Shown: positions 34,576 through 48,800 of the stretch, piece after piece
How the letters are laid out: every line of letters begins with the position of its first letter
How positions within the stretch are numbered: the stretch's first letter is position 1
From: Sipunculus nudus
Lineage: Eukaryota; Annelida; Sipuncula; Golfingiida; Sipunculidae
Reading direction: 5' to 3'
NCBI GenBank assembly: GCA_026874595.1
Contig: CM049320.1
Location: 19,789,714-19,853,713, forward strand
Length of the DNA: 64,000 nucleotides
Program-made: the position numbers and the translations under genes
The notes under the pieces: model-generated
What the model was told of the DNA's origin: nothing
The model's database searches: none
Seen by the model: the letters and a program-made list of their open reading frames with translations, nothing else

Positions 34576-35029
34576 TGATGTAATATTTTTAAAAATCTTA
34601 AAGGGTAAATAGCAAGGATCCTTCGCATATGCAAATGTTTTGTTTTGTAACATATTTGATCTCTTTTCAATATTGTTTATAAATGGCTTTAGTTACCACT
34701 TGATGAACAGGTTGGTGATTTATTCATATGTGTATTAATATAATAATATTTTATGAACATTATGTTTATAATTTATTAATATTTTAATACTTTATTAATA
34801 TTTTATTAATATTGTATAATTTTTATTTATATTTTATTAATGTTAATATTTCATTAAAATTTTTAACAATTATTGACATTTGCCAATTTTTTATTTATAT
34901 TCTATTAATTTTTTGTTATTGTTTTAATGTGTGTCTTCTAAGGTATGTTGGTCGGGACAAATCTGACGTACAAGAATAGGAATAGATGATAATAAGGACT
35001 GCAGCCTACTTCTTTAGATCTGCATAATA

Positions 35030-35220
35030 TGTTATTGGTGCACTCTGGCCGAAGGCCATTTATTAATATTATGTTTTAGAAACCATGTAATAGTGTGAGC
35101 TCGTTTTGCTTCTATTTGTAATTAGCATACTACTTTTGATTTATATGTTTGAACGGACATATTGTATTGAACTGATTATGCTCTTCGCTCAGCGAAGAAA
35201 TAAAGAAGCAATTAAACAAT
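35030..35220 (+). mobile_element. Possible 3' tail of a LINE-type element
   Basis: CTCTGGCCGAAGGCC ... GCTCTTCGCTCAGCGAAG and then AATAAAGAAGC, resembling 3' untranslated ends of LINEs that stop in A-rich sequence. No coding part adjoins it. Confidence 0.3.
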
Positions 35221-35959
35221 TCGAGCATGTCCAATTTCTTGTATGACTTGATCAGTGATGAACTGACGAAAGTAATGGACCGGAGAGAACGTGTTTGTCC
35301 CAGATGACAGCTAATCAGTTATTGATTAATATTTAACTCTAATAGGCTAATCAGTTATTGATTATTAATTACCAATAATAGGCGGGAGCTTAAAGCTGAC
35401 ACCTCGTTACTAATTACTCCCGCTGATGAACCTAGTAGTTACCTTTGTGACGCACGTTATGTTTCCACACGTGTCCGTTTGTATGTATTTCTGTCATCAG
35501 AATTGTCAATTGTTATTTAATAGATTTCCATATTTAATGCGGCGAATCCTGTAGGATTATTTGCACCACTGAGTTCCACTCTAATTTAAATATAGACTCC
35601 TTTGGTAGACGAGACACTTTAATATTAGAATGCATTAATTACATTTTTTATTGCCTTTGCTGGAATGATTGGCTAATACTTATTTTTGATCACTTGATTA
35701 GTATATATAACTAACACGAAGACAGTTGATCTACCAAGCTTTCATGCACAGCTCTATAAAAATATGTATATAAATTTATTAACAGTAAAACTCAAATACA
35801 ATATTAAAGAGACGTGCAGATGTTCAAGGACCCCCTGCGCACATGTTCAACTGGTACAAACTACACAATATGCAAAGAAATTTATATTAATAAATACTGA
35901 AAGATTCATGAGACATCCGTCTCAATATTCAGGAAATAATTAGAAATGTGGAAGTCCCG

Positions 35960-36160
35960 AAAATGTTACAGGACTTCAGTACATGGGTAACCGACAGACA
36001 CATACAAAAATGCATCTTGCAAGATTGCATGGTTGCACCTCCCTCGATGCATTTCTAAAAAAAAACGATCCGCTTTGTTCTTACGGTCATGAGGAAGAGA
36101 CCCCAGAGCACTGTTTTGTGGTATTGTCCTCTTTATGCAAATAAGAGACCTCTTCATGTG
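35960..36160 (+). pseudogene. LINE C-terminal relic (zf-RVT-like)
   Basis: One frame reads THTKMHLARLHGCTSLDAFL, KKNDPLCSYGHEEETPEHCF and a stop. The arrangement of a Gly/His-rich segment followed by C-x3-H-x(4)-T-x2-H is the usual zinc-knuckle end of jockey/CR1-like LINE reverse transcriptases. It is short and broken. Confidence 0.5.
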
Positions 36161-36578
36161 GGTATCAGTGCAATACAGAAGTAAACATATTTTATTACAT
36201 CGAAGTAATACTTTTTCTGTTACAGAGGATTTTGAACTTTTAAGGAATATACATTTAAAATAAGTTTAATATGTATATTATTTATAATATATATAATATA
36301 TATAATTCATATATATATATATATATATATAAGTTAATAGTAAAGACAACTGTGAGTGAAAATATTCATTTCGTTTCCAAACACAGTTAACAAATTATCA
36401 CTGGATGAGTGGTCTTGCTTTTCTGGTGATCATACGTAATTACCTCAAAGCGGGCGGTATGGCTGTGATCTGACATTCTTTCTCTTCACGGTTGATTGAC
36501 ACGGGATTAACTTGACTAGACTTGCAATAGGCCCAGAGGATTAGTTACGCCATGAGCTGATTAGTAGTTAGAACTTAA

Positions 36579-36587
36579 TTATAAAAG
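36579..36587 (+). promoter_or_regulatory. TATA box of TRPM gene 1
   Basis: TTATAAAAG lies about 30 bases upstream of a likely transcription start near 36612. The leader exon would end at 36706 (CAACG followed by GTAAAA). A second leader segment starts after an AG at 37082 or 37053 and leads to the ATG at 37138. Confidence 0.5.
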
Positions 36588-37137
36588 CCACAGTCAGACC
36601 GAACCCGCAACATTATAACGCTTTACGTCAAGGATACACCACGTTTCATATTCGTTGTGTGCTAGGAGTTAAACTAAATCGGAATAACATCAGCCAGCTG
36701 CCAACGGTAAAACTTTATATGAAAATGTAATTTAATGTTTTCGTTGTGAAAAATAATGATTTTTAGATACTCTGTAATACACAAGATGAGACGCTTTTGA
36801 TTCCTTTTGAACAGTTAAAAATAAAATGAAATTTATCTTCTTATTTACCATTTCTTTTTCAATAAGGTAATTCCAATTTTATAGTATATATATATTATAT
36901 ATAGTATGTATATAAATAACAATCAATGTAAACGTTTGTTACAGTAATATTTTTTCAATGTCATATTTCAATTAATATCAATTTTTAGCATATTTAGCAT
37001 ATTCTGCTTGAAGCAAGTTAAAATATAATGAACACTTTTTTTAATGCAAAACAGGTAATAGAAACCAGGAAAGGATTTACAGCAAGGGGAAATCTGTCGC
37101 AACATAAAAAAACATATTAAAAGCCAAACGCTTAACC

Positions 37138-40100
37138 ATGGCATCGAACGATACCGAACAAACAGTACCACGGGAAAATGTTGAGGATTGTGAGAGAAGA
37201 CGGGAGTCGATAAAAACGCCCAGATTCCCTGATCATAAAGAAAGTATGGTGCTTTCATACTGGATGCAACAGACACAGGAAACGAAAAGACAGAGAAACG
37301 TAATGACAGAGCACGAACTTCGTCATTCTGACAACGATTCATTGTCTTCAAAGGTTAGTACACCCAGCTTACTGTGGTTGGCTTTATATCCGCGCGGTTA
37401 AATATTCGCGATTTTCACTTTTTTTCCCCTGTTTAGGGAGGGTTTCTTTTTTTGCTATTTAACATACAGTAATCTACACAATGTACGACGCCATTACAAT
37501 GGTTTATATCAATTACCTTTAATGTACGCAATATCCGTAAATTGTGTTTTATTTCGTGTGTGCTTGAAATATATTTTTTGATTGACATTCTTTTCAAATA
37601 ATAAAAAAAAAATCTAAACCCCATACTCGAAAATATTGATATCAATAGAAGGGTATTTGCAAATTTATAAATTTCAATTAATCTGGCAACGATCATCCAC
37701 AAATATTGGGGAATAATTAATAGAATGCTATCAGTTTTGGTGTAATCACAATGATCAACATGTAGATAAAATATTCATCAACGCAACGAAATACATTCCC
37801 CAAATTGAGTCTGTCTTTTGCTTACAATTCAGTTTACGTGAATGGGCATGTTCCATAGGTAAAATCCATATCTGTATTAAGTGTACACTTACTTCATTAC
37901 TCGTCGGGCTAGAGCGGCAATGTTATGTAACTGAAAAGCGTATAACAGGCGGATAAGGTTACGTCACCAGGGAACGGCAGTGCGTTAACAGGACGTTAAA
38001 TAGCCATGTGTTGTATAGAAAAGCCTGTATGAATAATGCAACTATTGCCATATATACTGTCAATTATACATATTATATTTATATATAAATATATATATAT
38101 ATATATAAATTTGATGTATGCATATATAATAAATATATAATATTACACTATTACACTATCATTTTAATGCATATTATATTCATGTATATTACATCTATTG
38201 TAGATGATGATGAGGATGAGGATGATGATGATGATAATGATGATTATTATTATTATTATTATTATTATACTTATTTCTGGGGCGGATGGTGTTATGACGA
38301 AAGTGATCAAGCAGTCATGGGTTCGAACCTGATCCCTCTCACATTGTCGCTAAGACCCTTAGCAAGGTCTCAGCTACAAGTATGCTTATATCTACCCTGC
38401 ATGACACATGGGTACCGGATTAAGTGCCATCTGCATATGGCGGGTCCTGGCGACCTAAAAACCATGTGTGGGCTTTGTAGCGTCCTCAAGGAGCTACCAA
38501 CCGGGAAGTAAAGTCTTCTGAGACAGTTATTGGGAAGGGACTTCAAACCTGCATCTGTTTACTTTATTATTATTATTGATCTTCATGTTTGTAATTATCA
38601 TTATATTTTTAATTAGTTATTGCTCCTTTAAGTGCTTTAAAATACTTTGTTGATTAAATCGAGACATGCAGATCTTTATTTTGTTTTAATATACCTCCAG
38701 ATAAAGGACAAGCGAGATGATCAACTTTATGAGATGAAGTTTATACTGGAAAACTTCAAAGAACGTCGCTGTAAGAACTTCGCAGCAACCGACGGGTTTA
38801 CAGACCGCTTGACAAAGGCACTGAGGAACGCTGGAGAGGCCTACTTCAGTAGAGGGTACGTAGGTTTATCGTGAAGAACTTATAAAATATAAGTGCGGAT
38901 CAATATGGCGTTTAATTAATTTATCCCCATCCACCCCTTTAAAGGAAGGAATAACCTATTTTGCAGTGATTGTTTAAATATATTTTAAGGCTAGCCCCTC
39001 TGCGGAAGGCTCTCCTGGAATTGTGGACATTTTAGGAATTAAGGTGTAAAATATGAACCCGACCCCTCTTAATTCCTGGATCCGCCATTGCGTCCGAAAA
39101 CATTGCGTTCATTTAACTGTTTCCTGTTTATTTCCAAAACAGTATATTATTACACAGTCAAAAGGACAAAAAGGCTATATTATAAATAAGTTATATATTC
39201 TGTATGTTCAAAATGCACGTTGACCTAAATATTTGATCAATTTCTTTATTCTCTTATATCTGCTCATGATTATCACTCAATGTAAAAACTATTGGCAGAT
39301 GCACGAAAAAGATACTATTTGTGCGCGAACATGCCCATAGTGATTGTAATCTGTAGGTTTCCAATGAAAAAAGAATCTTAAAAAATAGATCATTGTTCTT
39401 AACGTGGTATTTTTTTGTATTTTATTCATTCAGACAACACTGTAAGTGTGGAATTGAGCGTAAGTTTCACAGAAAATCTGCACTCACGAACTTGGTTGAA
39501 GGAGAGGAATGGAACAAGCATAAACACACAGAGCTGGTTCCGCCTCACAGCTTTGGGAACGTGGACGTCCCCTTCCATGTGAACTATCTGGAGACGCCAG
39601 AGGGCACTGTATGTATACCGCATGTATATCGTCTCAGACACTCTGGTCAAATTGATTTTACTTTGAATTAAATTGAAGCTTTTATTAAATTTCCTGGAAA
39701 ATTTTAAATCATACAGCTTGATTTTTTTCATCAATATACTATTTGAAAAATGCGTTTAATTCATGAACTAAATTGTTTATAACATGAATTAAACTAAATA
39801 AGCAAAATGAAAACGTTTGTAATCTTTTCTTTTCAAATCTACATCAGCCTTTGAATTTTAATATGTTGAAATATAGCTGTCCTTAGGTAATTGAAATACC
39901 TTAATGTGAACTCATTTAAAAAGAATTAATACTTGAAAGGACAATGTTGATGTTCGTATATGAAAACCATATGACTTGTGCCGCTGATGTATAAAAATGC
40001 TTAAAACGTCTTGGGGATAAATTTCATGTATATTGCATTATATAACTTTTAGCGGAAATATGTGAGATTGGATGATCAGAAAACTAAACCAAGACGGGTA

Positions 40101-43100
40101 TGGGAACTGTTACGCAAAGTTTGGAGGTTGAAGCCTCCCAACGTTGTGATCTCCGTGACAGGCGGTGACGTGTCAGACCTCAAGAATAACAGAGAACTTC
40201 AACTACAGTTCAGAGAAGGCTTGATGAAAACGGCTGCCACTACAGGTAAAGCTCGCTAAAGGGTAATAAATATTACATTTTAATAATGTGACAAAAAAGT
40301 ATTTTCTATGCGAAGATTCATTGAAACCATACTGACACAACTGACACTGAATTCATGCTTTGAAGAATTTTAAATTTAGTCATTCAGCTTCCTTTGGGAG
40401 AGATTTTGCTAAAGTCTTAATATTTTCCATCCTCATCTATTCTAGTCATGACATCGCATTGATATCGAATTGTTTGCACATGCCCTGCATTTTATTACCA
40501 AAATCGTCAGAACTGAAGAATTTTGATTCGTAGGAATAACACTGAGAGACTACATTTATAACCGTATTTTGTCTGTTCATGCTTACAGTATGAACTCTTC
40601 TAGCCGTTTTTAAATGAATTGTTTTTAGGTGTTTGGATAATAACTGAGGGGCTACATGCTGGGGCATCCAAAGAAGTGTCAGACACTTTCCAGGAAAATC
40701 TTGCTAACAGCGAATGGTCTGAAAAAGAAGACCACGCCAATATTCCTCTCATAGGAATTCCTCCTTGGGGAATCCTCGCCAATAAGACGGATCTGCTGGG
40801 GATAAACGTAAGTAACTCAACAATAGTTCTTGTGAAGAGGCTAAGGTGTTTTTGAAATAGAAACATGTTTATGCAAATATAGTCAAATAACCCGTAACAG
40901 TGAGCAAAATAAAACGTGAGAACATTTTGACAGTCAGAGTATTCTCCGTTCTATAATTATTTAGCGGTCATTATATCAACATAGAGGACTCTCATGTAAA
41001 TTGGTCAGTTAAGATTATAAAGGTCTGACTATAAAGATTTATCATTTTCATTCATGATTTTTTTTACTATTTGCAGGCAGACATTTTAAGAATATTAAAA
41101 CTCGATATATGCATTCTAAGGAAGGCAAGCCTCCCCCATGTGTTTGCATTCATATTTGAAGGCCAATATTTGAAGGTTTATTCGCACATTAGTGATGAGT
41201 TGTATAGAAACACACAAACACACACACACACGAACATGGATAAACACAGACCCCCTTGCCAAAAAAGTAAGGACAAGCAAGCAATATAGCCTTCAAAAAT
41301 AATACCACCTATAAGTTGACTATTTTCTCGGTATGATTACTTAAATTTCTTTTTTTTAACAGTTGGGAGCATCAGAGGCCGAGTACCGGATCCCTACCGT
41401 AGAAGCTACAGAAATCAACCCTACAGGGACCATCGTGAACGGCCTCGACCCTTACCACACGTTCTTCTTGATGGCAGACGATGGCACTTCCGGGCAATAC
41501 GAGACTGAGCCTCGCATCCGGCGGGAACTTGAACATTACATTAAGAACAAGTCTACTATCCGTCTGCTCGGCTCCAGAGGTGAATAATTAACGCTTACAT
41601 ATCCCTGCTTTGACAATATATTTTCATTTCGGTTGGAGGTACTGTTAATATACTATAATTCTGTGTTTCTGAGCCATTTTCCCATGTCCGGTAATATGCA
41701 AACCCTCTGCATTGTTTACCATGTTTATTGAGAAAGGACGGAGTTGAACATGCAGATGTATTAAAGGTAAATAGACTTACAGGAAACGATTTTCTTATGT
41801 TTGCTTGCCCATTTATTGCTCATATATAATGGCCTTCTCCGAATATTTTATCACTTTTAGAATATTGTGGATTTGTTGTCAAAAATTGATGCCAGTCCTG
41901 CTGCTATAAATTATGAATGAAATGCCGCTTTCTTTTTGTTTCATAATATCTCATTCTCACTCTAAATACAAAGAAATCTATGCACAATAGAATATTTTCA
42001 TATTATAATGGAAAATCCGTAAGGTATGCATAAATAATATCAGGGATAAACTTTAATGAATATTTCTGAAATTGCACGCTGCAGGTGTGAAGACTCCGCT
42101 GGTTGTCCTCGTTCTTGGAGGTGACAGATTTACCCTGAACAAAGTCCTTGACGCTACTTCCCACAATATCTCGGTTGTGGTTGTCAATGGAAGCGGACCA
42201 ATAGCTAATATGTTAGCAGAGTGTATCAAGAAAGTGGCAACATCCACGAATGAGTAAGATTTATATATACCCTTTGAAGTCTCCATTTATTTTAAAACTC
42301 TTTTCATTAACAAGGGCACTATAGGCAAACACCTTCTATAAAGTTTCAGTTTGTATCATCGCCAAATTAACAAACTAATGAATACAATTATGATTGTACC
42401 CTTACGAAGTTAAAATGTTTCACCAAATAAAAATCCATCCATTTGTTCAAAATTACAAAAATGCAAACATCACTTTATTTACCGTTTATAACATACGTAT
42501 CAAATACTATACTTATCATTTATATTAGTTAGCAGATCAATCATAAAAGATTAAGAAAACTTAAAGGTCCATGAAAATCTTGGACATAAAGTAGGCAGAC
42601 TCCTCTGAACTTGGTGATCGCGATGTTTGAACATATAAACACAAATCGAGAAAATGTTACAACATTAACTTGATGTCTATTTACTTTTGTCTCTCCTTAT
42701 AAGAACCAAAGACATCGTCACACAGGATGTATGTAAGAAGTATAGTGCTGACGGGGTGATAGAACAGGCGGAAGAAGAAATATTAGCCGCTATCCTACAA
42801 AAGAACCACCTGGTAAGACATTTTTTTTATATTCTTGTATTATTTTTTACCATGAAACAGGTTAAAGTGAGATCATTTGTGAGACATAATAATCTGGCCC
42901 AGTCGATGAGTTTATCAACACATAAAAGTACACTTATTTGATAAAATTACGCCTATTTGATAAAATAACGCTCATTTGATCAAATTATGCTTATTTTATC
43001 AAATTACGCTAATTTTATCAAATTACACTTATTTAGTCAAATTACGCACAATTAATCAAATTACGCTTATTTTAAATTTTAATTTGTATCATAATTACAA

Positions 43101-45798
43101 AATTTCTGGCAGATGAAGATTTAAATTATGTGTGACGGAAGGAATTGGACTGTGTATGTTATTATTATTAATCGATATCGTAATCCTAATAGCATTATTT
43201 GGGTAAAGATACCTGTTGAAATTTATTTTAAAAGCAGATAATTTAACGTATGTAATAAAGCAGTTTAATTTTACAATGGACTTAAATACTTTGCACACAT
43301 AATTAATAAAATAAATGAATTATTAACGAATAAATTAATCTTATATTACAGATACATGTATTTGGAGAGGAAGAGGATGACACTCCAGAGCTAGACAAAG
43401 CCGTTCTGCAGGCAATCTTCAGTGGTAAGACCAAATTTCAGCATCAGTAGCCTATAAGCTTAAAGCCAGCTATACACCTAGACTTCCTGTAAAATCGAGT
43501 TGATTTCTGGCCTCCTCTCCCTACACATTAATAAACTATATAGGTAATCCATTAAGGAAAAGTTCTAATAGCCTCTGTTATATATGTAGGAGTTCCCTTA
43601 TCTATAAACTTGTAGCAAACGCGTTACATGCGCCAATGTTGACAAACAGAAAAACCTTGTAACTTAAAGTGGTTGGTTGCATATGTGGGGGAGCTGAAAG
43701 TTCACTGGTCGCTTTTGCGACCTTTGTAAAACTCTGTTCCGTCTTAATTACCCTAAGATGCCTTTTTTGCATGTGTTTGGATTATTTTGGTTAATAGACA
43801 CCAGATATTCGTCGACTGTTGTAAAGTATCTGAAAAAAATACCTGTGTGACCTTTTATGGAGACTTTGCCCGTCATTGGAAAAAGAGACAATAAAATCAT
43901 TTATAATCAAAGTGGCTTTTTTTTTGTCTTAACAGGCGTGACAGAGATAACGGTAGAGTTGAGCCTGTGTCTGGCTATGAACCGACCTGACATTGCAAGA
44001 GATTACATCTTCAAGGAATCCAGAAGGAACGAACTCAAGGTAGGAGCAATACTCAATTTTCGACCAACTTTCAAGAAACAACCTCAAATCAAGTGTGCTA
44101 ATAATTTGAATATGTATTCAATATTCATCTCACAGACTTTTTTTTAAAAATCTGGCACCTATACAATACTGGTTTTGGGAGTAAAAGCAGACGTTACGTA
44201 GATTATTACAAAACACATACTAGTATTTTGCTCTGATAACCTTATAAATGTATTAGTATCTGTAATATTATATGATGAAAACTTAAATATTATTGATGGG
44301 ATATTAAAGTGTTATAATGTAATCCCGATAGACATCAGATAGATAAAAGCAGGTACTGCTTAAATGACATTCAGTCGTATAAAGAAAATATTACTTTTCA
44401 TATCCTACAGAATGAAGATAAATTGATTCAAGACGCCTTGTACTTGTCCCTCAAGAACGGACTGGTCGAGTTCACAACGTTGCTTCTGGATGTCGATCAT
44501 GGTGGGAAGCTTGACTTGGAGGAATTTCTGACGGTGAAACGCCTGTTCAAACTACACAAGAAAGTCAACGTAAGCATAGACAAACAAACATATAGTCTCT
44601 TGTTACAAAAGTATTTCCAGTTTAGCGTCTGCTGTATTTCGATATTCGTTGTATTGCATTTTTTTTAAACTATGATTATTCGTCTCAATATTTTCTGTTC
44701 AGATTTTTGAATGCTTCAGTAATTATATATTATGGTTCATTGCGTAATAGGCAAATGATGAGATGCGTTATCATTAGAAAATATCAGGAGGAATTTTTTA
44801 AGAGTTTTTAATTATTATTCATAAAAGAGTCGAATGATAAACTTACATCTTGTATACATATTCAACTAAAATATCAACTATACAGAGGCCGCGTTTCGTA
44901 TAGTTTAGACTATACCTTTGCGGGATATATTGTCGTTTGCAGTAGATTTATCTTTCTTTCAGCTGACAAACAAAAGGACTGAAGGCAAGGTGCTGCTGAG
45001 TCTGTGCAAAAAGGATGGCCTGAGTGATGAGGTAGGTAACCATGACGTCTCATCTTGATCTAATCATTAATAGACCAATGTGTTATAAAAGAATAATCTG
45101 AACAAGCCCCTTTTAACTACGTCGGAGCGAACTTCAATCAAATATAAAACACTCTTTTATAACACCTTTGTATTAGATTCCACAGGTGTGTTCCAATAAG
45201 CTAATTTGAGTCATATTTTGTAATAGTGAAACATTGTAGCGGAGCAATAGTGTGAAAATTATGACTTCAAATTTGTAACCATAGCAATTAAGCCTTTTCC
45301 CTGGGCAGCTTATAAGTTAAACTGTATTATTATTTAAAAAAAAACAATGAGTATTAAACCTACAGCCACTTTGTGTCACGCTTTGGATGTATTAAGTCAT
45401 ACTACCCGTCCCGTAGAGTGTGATTGGACAGGATTTGCATAATATATTAAGAAGACAATAATACCTTTTCTTACCACTAATTTACAGATATTAGAAGATT
45501 ACAATGTATTGTCACAAGTCGGACGTATTATCCATTGCATGATGGGAGGATCCTACAGACTGCTGTACCAAGGAATAGATTTTGAGAAAGGTATGTCACC
45601 AAAAATCAGCCTAATGGAACTCTTTCCATATTATATTACAGTCATTGTACCAAATCGGATACTTAGACACTTTGAAGGATCATATCCTTTTTGCCATTTT
45701 GTCCTGCCGATTCTAAGTGTCGGACGAACGATCGTATTGCCTCCTATATTGAAAATTTTTAGATTACCTTATCCTGTACAAGATAAATCATATTACAC

Positions 45799-45859
<61 letters not shown>

Positions 45860-48800
45860 CATATGTCTGTTTTTATGCTCAGCCTGGTATATTTCTCTTT
45901 TCCAAAAATTACATTAAGCTAAGTGTATTTAAATTTGAATATTGTCTTGCTTTCAGTGGACAGTGATGAATTTCCATGGAACCCAAATTTGGATAACTGG
46001 GAGGAGGCAGTTTGGCACCTTTTTCTTTGGGCAGTTTTGGCCAATAAACCCGAAATCGCAGAGTTGCTGCTGGCTCACGGCTCCTGCAAGATAGGTAGGA
46101 ATATTTCATGAAATCTGTTCTCAAAGATGTATATATGGCGAGGAAATAATACAATAAAGGACTAGACTGTTACCATATAATGATAACTAAAATTTAACAA
46201 AAGATTGAATTATTATTATTATTATTATAATTTTAATAATAATCAATGTTATTATTATTATTATTATATATTTTTAACTGTTATTAGGATAAATTTTACG
46301 ACACCCCTAACTTAACTACGCATTTTTAATGTTGATTTAGAAGTTGATAAGTTACGTTAACATTATGTTGCTGCAGTTATGCGTTTTCGTTTCTCTTCTT
46401 AATTTTAACATTTTCATGATAACAGGTGGCGCTCTCATTGCCTATAAAATTTTACGCGGGATGTCGAAAGCAGCTCGGGGCCTTGCCGAATACGAACTGG
46501 CTGAGAACCTGGACAAGAATTCCGAGTAAGTGCTACAATAGATAAAAAATAATAAATTATATTTGTGATAGCACACTCAGAATCCTGAAATTTTTTTCTC
46601 GATTATGATCAGTATATAGGCGGCTAATATGTCACAAATCCTCTTTACACATCACGTCTATATCTTTCATTTAACACTTCTCAAATTTTAATTGTAAAAC
46701 AACAGAAACTATGATCGAGTTTGGCGAAAAAGTCAGATGCATCGTTATCTCACATTTTTTTAATCTTAATATTTCTGTATAAGACAAAACATTTTCAAAA
46801 GCTTTTGCTTTTTTCTGTTACATTTACTAACTAAACATAAGAATATTTTTCTTATCATATTCATTTTACTCCGGTTAGGTCACAGTTTTTATTATCACCA
46901 GAAGGAAATTCATTATAATAATAGCAGAACACACTTTCATATCACATTGATAATAACATTAGAATGTTATTCTGAAATATTAACCCTTTCAGACATTTCG
47001 AAGACGTTGCTGTACAGACGTTGACCGAGTTGTACGAGATGAACCGTAACGAGGCTTACAGCAGCTTGGTGGCCGCCATGCCGTTCTCGTTCGGTGCACA
47101 CTCCACACCCATCAACATAGCGGACGACGCTGAGGCCATGCGGTTCATGGGACACGCCTGTTGTCAGACATTTCTCACACTTGTCTGGATGAAAAATATG
47201 GACCTTCACACGCCCAGTTGGAAGGTAAAAATTGCTCGAAAATGAATACCTCTTTAGCTGAAGCCAAGCAGCCTCGCACTGGTACTTACTTTAATATTAC
47301 TAGCGATATACCCACTTATGTCGACAGTTAGATCATGGCGCGGGGATGTGACACGGAAGTACTCCGAGACAGCGTCCAATCGAGAATATGTCTTCGGAGA
47401 GAATTTGGTCCCATGATGACGTATATCGGCAAAATTAATATTGGGACAACTCTTTATTTGGACCACGCCCATAGGCTCCAATTACAACAGGGTTACCATC
47501 TTAAAAACCAACTGTGTTTGTAAATTGCCATATAGTTAATTCGTTTAATTTCGGGATCGATTCAGTTTCTTTAAACCCCCCGGTTAGAAAACATTTTACC
47601 CTAGGACTTGGCAATAATTTACCATTCTTATCATAAGGTTAAGAGTGAACCAACACTCCATCTGTTAGACAATTTAATAATATATGAATATATTTAAATT
47701 GTACTTGAAACTAAGCTATCAGGTGAATATTCTCTATGTTTTCTTCTTTTCTTTTCAGCTCTTTCCTGTTTCTGCATTCTTTCCGTTCTTCGTGATACCT
47801 TCCATGAAGTTCGACCCTGACAGCTTGACGTTCGGTTCCTATGAGGATGACCCACTGAGCATTCCTCAGGAACAGCGAGAAAGAAAGGACAGTGGCATCG
47901 GATCTGTAGACCATGACGTCATTGTAGATGCCACAGAGGGACTCCAAGGAAGTGACGTCAATGATGACGTCAGTGTCACGGATAAAAAGGGCTCAGAGAA
48001 GAAAGAGAGGACAGGGTTACTTGGTCAGCTGTGGTACATGTGGTTCTATCTGATGACGTACTACACCTCACCGGCCGTAAAGTTTGGTCTCCATTTTGTG
48101 AGTATTCTTACATAAAAGGATATTCTACAGAGTTAACTGTTATATTTGAATGCACAAAATATTGAAAGGATAGTGTTCCCAGAAAAAAAACTAACCTTGC
48201 AAAATCATTTTTTTCTTAATAATTTATGGGGATATTACTAACAGGCAAATAAGTAGCGAATGATTTCCTGTGATACAGCATTAGAAGGAAAAGATGAAGT
48301 TGTTTATATGTCATTCAACTACAATTGTACCATCTCTCAACTAAGTGTCAATGATTATTAACAAGGGGTAATCAAAACATGTTTCATTAGCATAGGACAG
48401 TTCGTTATACTTACAGTCAAATATAAAGCTTGGCATAAATTTTAATCAAATTAGTGGTTCCAGTGGGTTACGTTAGAACAAAGAAAGCCATATATATCGT
48501 CCATAAACTGCCTTGTGTTCAATGACGATACATCTTTTATCTAAAAGGTACATATCCGAGCCTCTCCCGTGTACACATTTACACGTCAAAAATGGCGTTT
48601 CTGGTTCAAACCGGAACACAGCAGATGACAAGGCACAGCGCATGCTCATAGAAAAGTTACAAACAACTTTTTTTCAGTGATAACTGTAAATATATGAATA
48701 ATTATGATCTCTATTTATTTGTAGCTCTCCTACTGTGTGCTCCTAGTGATGTTCACTCACTTCCTGTTGTCGGAGCTGAGACCAATCAGCACAATCGATG

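Noticed and set aside
41071-41289. Open frame in TRPM intron 5
   Set aside because: No TRPM similarity and it would break the phase agreement between exons 5 and 6; part resembles the interspersed sequence near 8970-9010.
42932-43077. CRISPR-like array
   Set aside because: Units of about 20 bases are directly adjacent and diverged without unique spacers; this is a minisatellite in an animal intron.
45509-45922. 137-residue frame extending TRPM exon 13
   Set aside because: Only the first 27 codons are exon; the rest is intron and a TA repeat, and a good GTATGT donor ends the exon at 45590.
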